DNA of 11,537 nt, taken from positions 1 through 11,537 of the forward strand of contig JAJDEC010000049.1 of assembly GCA_029259995.1 (NCBI GenBank), read 5' to 3'. The notes beneath the pieces are model-generated. The model saw nothing but the letters and a program-made list of their open reading frames with translations, was not told the DNA's origin and did no database searches. The position numbers and the translations under genes are program-made. Within the stretch, counting starts at the first letter, position 1. Each line of letters starts with the position of its first letter. Shown here one piece after another: positions 7,177 through 11,537 of the stretch. The DNA comes from Phycisphaerae bacterium (GTDB taxonomy: Bacteria; Planctomycetota; Phycisphaerae; UBA1845; UTPLA1).

Positions 7177-8958
7177 ATGCGATCGCTTCGCGTTTTGTAC
7201 ATCACGAGCCGCCACGACGCGCCCTATCGCTATCGTTGCGTGGTTCCATGTCTGCATCTGCGATCGGAGGGCATTGGCGCCGACATCCTCCACATCCGCG
7301 ATCCACGGCTCCCGTCGTGCCTGATACATTATTCCGTGATCGTGTTGTTTCGATTGCCCTGGTCGTCGCGCGTCAATGAAGTCGTTTCAGCTGCCAAGGC
7401 GGCGGGCGCGCGCGTCGTATTCGATATCGACGATCTCGTCTTCGATCCCGACGCCGTCAAGCAACTGCCATTCCTCGCGGCGGCCCCGGCGATCGTTCGG
7501 GCACAATATGCGTCGGCCTCCCAGCGGTTGTTCCAGACATTCAACGCGTGCGACGTCTTCATTGGGGCGACACAGGCGCTGGCCCGACACGCAAAGGCAT
7601 TGAAGAAACCCGCACACGTGTATCCAAATCTTCTGCATCCGCAGCTTGTGACGGCCGGTCGCCGCATTCACAAACTGCGAGATCGATTACAGCGATTCCC
7701 CGTGATTTCCTACTTCAGCGGCTCTTCAACGCATGACGAGGATTTCGAAATGGTGCTGCCGGCGATTCGGCGCATCATGGCGTCGCGACACGACGTCAAG
7801 CTGCTACTCTGCGGATTCCTGACGCTTCGAGAAGAGCTTGCTGACCTGTCTTTCAGAGTGATTCGCGTACCCTTTGTCGATTGGCGCGTGCAGCCCTGGC
7901 TGATCGCACTTTCTCGCGTCACGATTGCCCCGCTGGCCCGGATCGACGCCTTTGCGCATGCCAAGAGCGCGCTCAAGTTCTTCGAAGCCGGGGCCGTCGG
8001 CGTGCCGGCCGTCGTCTCGCCGACGGAACCCTTCATGGACGCCATCACGCAGGCACGAAACGGCTACATCGCCTCCGATCCGGATGCGTGGTTCTCGGCG
8101 ATCAACACGCTCCTGGATGCGGATGTCGCGCATCGTGTCGGCAATGCGGCACGGGAAGCCGCCATCGAAAAACACTCGCTCGCGGGACATAGACATCAGT
8201 TGCGAGAACTGTTTCGATGTCTCGACGGCCGGATCCGTCGGCCGACACCGACGCTGCTGCCGTTCCCGGAAGAGACGCCGGACCTGTTGCGCGCTCCGTC
8301 CCGATGGCGTCGACGCTTATCGAAGCTCGCACGGGCTCGATCCATCCTGGGAATCATTCGACGAGCGGGCCGGATCGAGTCGCTGGACCAGCCGAACGCC
8401 GCGCGACCGACCGACGCCGGGGCCCCGACATTGCTCGACGATGAAATCGTCCCCGAGGCGGAAGCGGTTGACGACGCCGGCGACGCCGTGCTTCACGGAC
8501 TCGGCGCACGAGCGGAGATGTTCGGCGTGTTCGGGTCTGAAACGCGATTCAAGGCAAACGGGATCGCCGGATTTCATGCTTTCGCGAATTCGATTCCCGG
8601 CAAATGGATCGATTGTGCGCATTCCGATCGACACATCGTCAGCACCCCATTGGATTGGCGGGCGGGGTACTATGCGGAAGTCTTGATTTCGATGGCCGTT
8701 CGGACGGATGAGGATACGACATTCGGCCGATTGGACTGGCAATCGAAGCGGCCCGGCAGTCAGGGAGCCTGCATCATGGACTATCCGCTCGTCTGTGACG
8801 GCGAACTACATCACTATCTCGTCAAGCTGCCGGCGGCGACGAATTCGTCTGTTTCTGGCAAGATACAACTTCGGTTCGAGGCGTTGCCTCTTCCAGGCGC
8901 CTATCGCCTCGATCGAATTGTCTTCGTGGGACGACGCGGCGGGGGCGTTCCTGAATGA
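7177..8958 (+). CDS. GT4-like glycosyltransferase with an extra C-terminal beta-rich domain
   Basis: This 593-residue cytoplasmic protein is likely a retaining, nucleotide-sugar-dependent glycosyltransferase. Residues 1-350 resemble the GT-B fold of family GT4: an N-terminal Leu-Arg-Val-Leu-Tyr-Ile strand, a Val-Phe-Asp-Ile-Asp-Asp-Leu-Val-Phe motif at 81-89 that is common in a subgroup of these enzymes, a strand near 176-183 opening the nucleotide-binding half, and Lys-Ser-Ala-Leu-Lys-Phe-Phe-Glu-Ala at 263-271 followed by Gly-Val-Pro-Ala-Val-Val-Ser at 275-281. A charged linker (about 352-435) leads to a region at about 435-589 with alternating beta strands and no glycosyltransferase motif, possibly a sugar-binding beta-sandwich. 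The Met at 7177 is chosen because the family N-terminus follows at once. An in-frame ATG at 7102 would add 25 unlike residues. The upstream GATAGG is only a weak ribosome binding site. The stop overlaps the next start by 4 bases. The donor and acceptor sugars are unknown. Confidence 0.83.
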   Translation: MRSLRVLYITSRHDAPYRYRCVVPCLHLRSEGIGADILHIRDPRLPSCLIHYSVIVLFRLPWSSRVNEVVSAAKAAGARVVFDIDDLVFDPDAVKQLPFLAAAPAIVRAQYASASQRLFQTFNACDVFIGATQALARHAKALKKPAHVYPNLLHPQLVTAGRRIHKLRDRLQRFPVISYFSGSSTHDEDFEMVLPAIRRIMASRHDVKLLLCGFLTLREELADLSFRVIRVPFVDWRVQPWLIALSRVTIAPLARIDAFAHAKSALKFFEAGAVGVPAVVSPTEPFMDAITQARNGYIASDPDAWFSAINTLLDADVAHRVGNAAREAAIEKHSLAGHRHQLRELFRCLDGRIRRPTPTLLPFPEETPDLLRAPSRWRRRLSKLARARSILGIIRRAGRIESLDQPNAARPTDAGAPTLLDDEIVPEAEAVDDAGDAVLHGLGARAEMFGVFGSETRFKANGIAGFHAFANSIPGKWIDCAHSDRHIVSTPLDWRAGYYAEVLISMAVRTDEDTTFGRLDWQSKRPGSQGACIMDYPLVCDGELHHYLVKLPAATNSSVSGKIQLRFEALPLPGAYRLDRIVFVGRRGGGVPE

Positions 8959-11309
8959 ATGCGGCGTCAGGCCAAGCCCGGATCGGTGTCGACATCGTCG
9001 TACCGATCTACAACGCGCGACAAGACGTTGAGCGATGCGTCGGCAGCGTGCTTCAGCATGCGGCGGGCGACTGGCGACTCCTGCTCGTCGACGATGCGAG
9101 CACGGATCAGCAGCTCGTGACGTTTCTCAAACGCACGGCGGGCGCACATGATCGTGTCGAGTACCATTGTAACGACGTGAACGGCGGGTTCGTCGTCACG
9201 GCCAATCGAGGGATGCGCCAAGCGGCAGGTCGCGACGTCCTGCTGCTGAACAGCGATACAATCGTCACGTCACGATTCATCCAAAAGCACATCGAATGTA
9301 TTTACGCTGACGACACGACAGGCATCGCCACGCCGTTCACGAACAATGGAACCATCTGCAGCATCCCTGAATTCTGTCGTGATAACGAACTGCCCGACGA
9401 TCTGAGCGTGGAGGAATACGCGGCGCTTGTCGAATCCGTCAGCACGCGATCACGTCCGGAGATCGTGACGGCGATCGGTTTCTGCATGTACGTTCGTTCG
9501 GCCGTGATCGAACAGATCGGCATCTTCGACGAAATCGCCTTCGGACGAGGGTTCGGCGAAGAGAATGACTTCTGCGAACGCGCCAAGCAACGAGGATGGA
9601 AAATTCGGCTCGTCGATGACTGCTTCATCGCCCACATGGGCAAGGCCTCCTTCGGGGACGAAGGCCGCGCACTCGAACACGAGAACAGCAAGACGCTCGC
9701 CCGAATGCACCCGAATTACTTCGCGGATGTCGCCAGATTCTGCGCGGAGAATCCGCTTCGCGGGCACCAGGATCGAATCCGTTTTGAACTGGCACGGCAA
9801 CGAATGCGCCAGTACCCATCGGCGATATTCATCCTGCATGCTCCGATAATAGGGGCCAACCCAGGTGGCACAGAGCACTTTGTACGGGGGCTGGTTCAGT
9901 CTCTGGCGCTGCCCAGGGCCGTCGTTCTATGGCCGGAGGACGGCACACTTGTCGCGATCGAAGTGGATCGCGGGTGCGTCGATGAGGCCGTCATCTATCG
10001 ATTTCCGCTTTCCCGATCGTCGCCGTTCTTCGGCCTGCGCGATGAAGAAACAGAAAGCTGCTTTGCCACGGTTATCGAAGAATTCGATGTGCGCTTTGCA
10101 CACATCCATCATTTGATCCGCTGGCCGATCGGCATCTGGCGTCAGTTGCAGGATCGTTCCATTCCGTTCGCATTCACGATTCACGACTATCACTGCGTTT
10201 GCCCAAGTTGGAATCTGGTTCGGCGCGATACGGGCCACTCCTGCGATTGTTCGGGCGCGTCGAACCCGAATGAAACGCGCGCCTGCGTGGCGGCGCAGTT
10301 CGACGCACTCAACATGTCTCCACCGCCGGACGCTGTGGGGCTCGTCGAGGGCCATCGACGAGAGTTTGCGGCATTGCTGGAAAACGCTGCCGCCATCTTC
10401 GCGCCGTCCCAGGCGGCCGGCGATGTCGCCAGACGCTATCACGCCTGTTCGATAGAGTCGACAAACGTCATCGGTCACGGATACGACACAACGACCATTG
10501 TCGAACAGGATCCGCCGAGTGACGACGCGACGGCATCGCCGCCGCCGCTCCGCGTTGCAATCCTCGGTCAAGTGGCGTATCCCGCAAAAGGCGCCGATTC
10601 CTATGCCGAACTGATGGCGCAAACGCGCTCGCTCGATATCGAATGGCACGTCTTCGGCGGTATCGAAGTCTTCGGTTATCGAAAGCGACTCGAATCGCTC
10701 GGCCTCGGCGATCGACTCATTCTGCACGGCGACTACCAGCGAGAAGATATCGTGAATCTGGTTCGGAAGGCGAGAATTGATGTAACGATGATTCTTCCGC
10801 AGTGCGCCGAAACCTTCTGTTTCACGCTCAGCGAGAGCTGGCTCGCGGGCGTGCCCGCGATCGTCACGCCCATGGGGGCGTTGCCCGAGCGTACAGCGGC
10901 CACCGGCGCTGGTATCGTTGTGAATGACGTCGGCGAGGCGCTCACGCGGCTCAAGGCATTTGTGAATGACCGATCGCTGCTCGCGCCCTATCGGAAAGCG
11001 GCATCCGGCTTTCGGCACATGCGTGTCGATGAAAATGCGGCAAGACATCGCCGATGTTACGGCGATCTGATCGATTCGTTAGAGTCGAAACAGGTCGCGT
11101 CGGCAATTGGCGAGCGTGACAATGCACTATTCGCTGCCCATCAGGCGCAGCTCGAATTCGAACGGCGGGGCGTTGAACTGCCGAAGTATCAGGCGAAATG
11201 GTGGTACGCACATTATCTGCGGCTGAAGCCGATGATTCCGCCGGGCGTGCGCGGCGCGATGAAGCGCACGTATTTGCGCCTGCGCGGCGTCAGGACGATT
11301 GAATCGTGA
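8955..11309 (+). CDS. Bifunctional GT2-GT4 fusion glycosyltransferase
   Basis: This 784-residue protein joins two glycosyltransferase domains. Residues about 12-235 are a GT-A family 2 domain: Val-Asp-Ile-Val-Val-Pro-Ile-Tyr-Asn at 12-20, Val-Asp-Asp-Ala-Ser at 45-49, Asn-Ser-Asp at 99-101 as the metal-binding DxD equivalent, Glu-Glu-Asn-Asp at 202-205 supplying the likely catalytic acidic residue, and His227. Residues about 288-700 are a GT-B family 4 domain: Gly-Gly-Thr-Glu-His near 304-308, His-Asp-Tyr-His-Cys-Val-Cys-Pro at 410-417, Ala-Pro-Ser near 483-485, and an E-x7-E pair (Glu619, Glu627) followed by Gly-Val-Pro-Ala-Ile-Val-Thr-Pro at 632-639. Five cysteines at 414, 416, 430, 432 and 444 form a cluster. 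The C-terminus (about 715-784) is helical and basic and may touch the membrane. I infer addition of two successive sugars to a lipid-linked or surface glycan. Its start overlaps the previous stop as ATGA, and its stop overlaps a downstream GTG. Confidence 0.88.
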   Translation: MNAASGQARIGVDIVVPIYNARQDVERCVGSVLQHAAGDWRLLLVDDASTDQQLVTFLKRTAGAHDRVEYHCNDVNGGFVVTANRGMRQAAGRDVLLLNSDTIVTSRFIQKHIECIYADDTTGIATPFTNNGTICSIPEFCRDNELPDDLSVEEYAALVESVSTRSRPEIVTAIGFCMYVRSAVIEQIGIFDEIAFGRGFGEENDFCERAKQRGWKIRLVDDCFIAHMGKASFGDEGRALEHENSKTLARMHPNYFADVARFCAENPLRGHQDRIRFELARQRMRQYPSAIFILHAPIIGANPGGTEHFVRGLVQSLALPRAVVLWPEDGTLVAIEVDRGCVDEAVIYRFPLSRSSPFFGLRDEETESCFATVIEEFDVRFAHIHHLIRWPIGIWRQLQDRSIPFAFTIHDYHCVCPSWNLVRRDTGHSCDCSGASNPNETRACVAAQFDALNMSPPPDAVGLVEGHRREFAALLENAAAIFAPSQAAGDVARRYHACSIESTNVIGHGYDTTTIVEQDPPSDDATASPPPLRVAILGQVAYPAKGADSYAELMAQTRSLDIEWHVFGGIEVFGYRKRLESLGLGDRLILHGDYQREDIVNLVRKARIDVTMILPQCAETFCFTLSESWLAGVPAIVTPMGALPERTAATGAGIVVNDVGEALTRLKAFVNDRSLLAPYRKAASGFRHMRVDENAARHRRCYGDLIDSLESKQVASAIGERDNALFAAHQAQLEFERRGVELPKYQAKWWYAHYLRLKPMIPPGVRGAMKRTYLRLRGVRTIES
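11292..11295 (+). promoter_or_regulatory. Possible ribosome binding site for the truncated downstream gene
   Basis: AGGA lies 10 bases before the GTG at 11306. No comparable site precedes the in-frame ATG at 11330. With the GTGA overlap, this favours the GTG start. The match is short. Confidence 0.35.
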
Positions 11310-11537
11310 TATCGAATTTCGACGATGCCATGTCAGCACCGCGTCGCCGTGTGTTTGCGATTGGCCTGACGATCGCCGCAGTCGTCATCCACGTCTACGT
11401 CTGGAAGCACGAATCGCCGACGATCGACGTCGACGGTAAATCGCAGCGGGATTACTCGGCGATTCGATTCGCCGATGAACGCAACTATTACGTCCATTGC
11501 GCTGATCGAGTCGCCGAAGAGGGGATTCTCTATCTCG
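11306..11537 (+). CDS. N-terminal fragment of a membrane protein, possibly a polytopic glycosyltransferase
   Basis: The frame stays open from GTG at 11306 to the window edge, giving 77 codons of a truncated gene. The GTG overlaps the stop of the preceding gene as GTGA; ATG at 11330 is the alternative start, and would shorten the N-terminus by eight residues. Three arginines at about 13-15 precede a hydrophobic segment at about 16-33, which reads as a first membrane helix with a basic cytoplasmic side. After it comes a hydrophilic stretch with Ala-Asp-Glu-Arg-Asn-Tyr-Tyr, then a segment like Ala-Asp-Arg-Val-Ala-Glu-Glu-Gly. An acidic-Tyr motif followed by 'A..iAe.G' just after the first helix is seen in membrane glycosyltransferases of the ArnT/PMT type, which use polyprenyl-phosphate sugars. 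Position in a glycosyltransferase operon agrees. Family assignment is tentative because over 80% of such a protein would lie outside the window. Confidence 0.55.
   Translation, partial: MISNFDDAMSAPRRRVFAIGLTIAAVVIHVYVWKHESPTIDVDGKSQRDYSAIRFADERNYYVHCADRVAEEGILYL

Noticed and set aside
7925..8686. A 253-codon + strand frame inside the GT4-like gene
   Set aside because: It is out of frame with the gene carrying the GT4 motifs and its product is Arg/Ser-rich with no fold signature, as expected of a shifted reading.
9927..11048. A 373-codon minus-strand open frame opposite the fusion glycosyltransferase gene
   Set aside because: The + strand carries clear GT4 motifs throughout this stretch; the antisense product has no family features.

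Overview
The window is about 11.5 kb of GC-rich bacterial DNA, roughly 59% GC by eye. All genes I can support lie on the + strand. Two proteins carry linkers built from repeated Ser-Gln-Pro-(Ala/Thr) units, a style I associate with Planctomycetota, especially Phycisphaerae-like metagenomic genomes. Exported amidohydrolases and polysaccharide glycosyltransferases fit that, but there is no RNA gene or marker gene to confirm it. The hexamer CGATCG is strongly over-represented, in coding and non-coding DNA alike.

Region 1 (11-6893) is a tight cluster of four consecutive genes for secreted proteins of the amidohydrolase superfamily, in the branch related to imidazolonepropionase and secreted prolidase-like dipeptidases (COG1228-like). 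The first three are joined by 4-base ATGA overlaps and the fourth begins 3 bases after the third ends. The first gene contains two amidohydrolase-like halves, so the cluster holds five such domains. Only the second gene (2830-4077) keeps the full set of expected metal ligands: HxH, carboxylatable Lys, two His and one Asp. The other four domains keep the N-terminal beta-strand signature, the Gly-Gly/Ser-Gly-(Val/Ile)-Thr-Thr motif or its vicinity, and the C-terminal 'aaris-lG-D-R-vGsle-GkdADf' signature, but have replaced nearly all metal ligands. I read the cluster as one likely active exported hydrolase made with a set of inactive relatives, possibly subunits of one assembly. The substrate is unknown.

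Region 2 (6894-7176) is a 283-base gap with no confident gene. It has a short degenerate 15-base-period repeat and no convincing terminator or promoter.

Region 3 (7177-11537) is a second translationally coupled cluster for surface glycan synthesis: a GT4-like glycosyltransferase with an extra C-terminal beta-rich domain, a GT2-GT4 fusion glycosyltransferase, and the start of a membrane protein cut by the window edge that may be a polytopic glycosyltransferase. Overlaps of ATGA (8955-8958) and GTGA (11306-11309) link the three. They most likely build or decorate an exopolysaccharide, O-antigen-like chain or surface glycoprotein glycan. Nothing in the sequence links this cluster functionally to the amidohydrolases.
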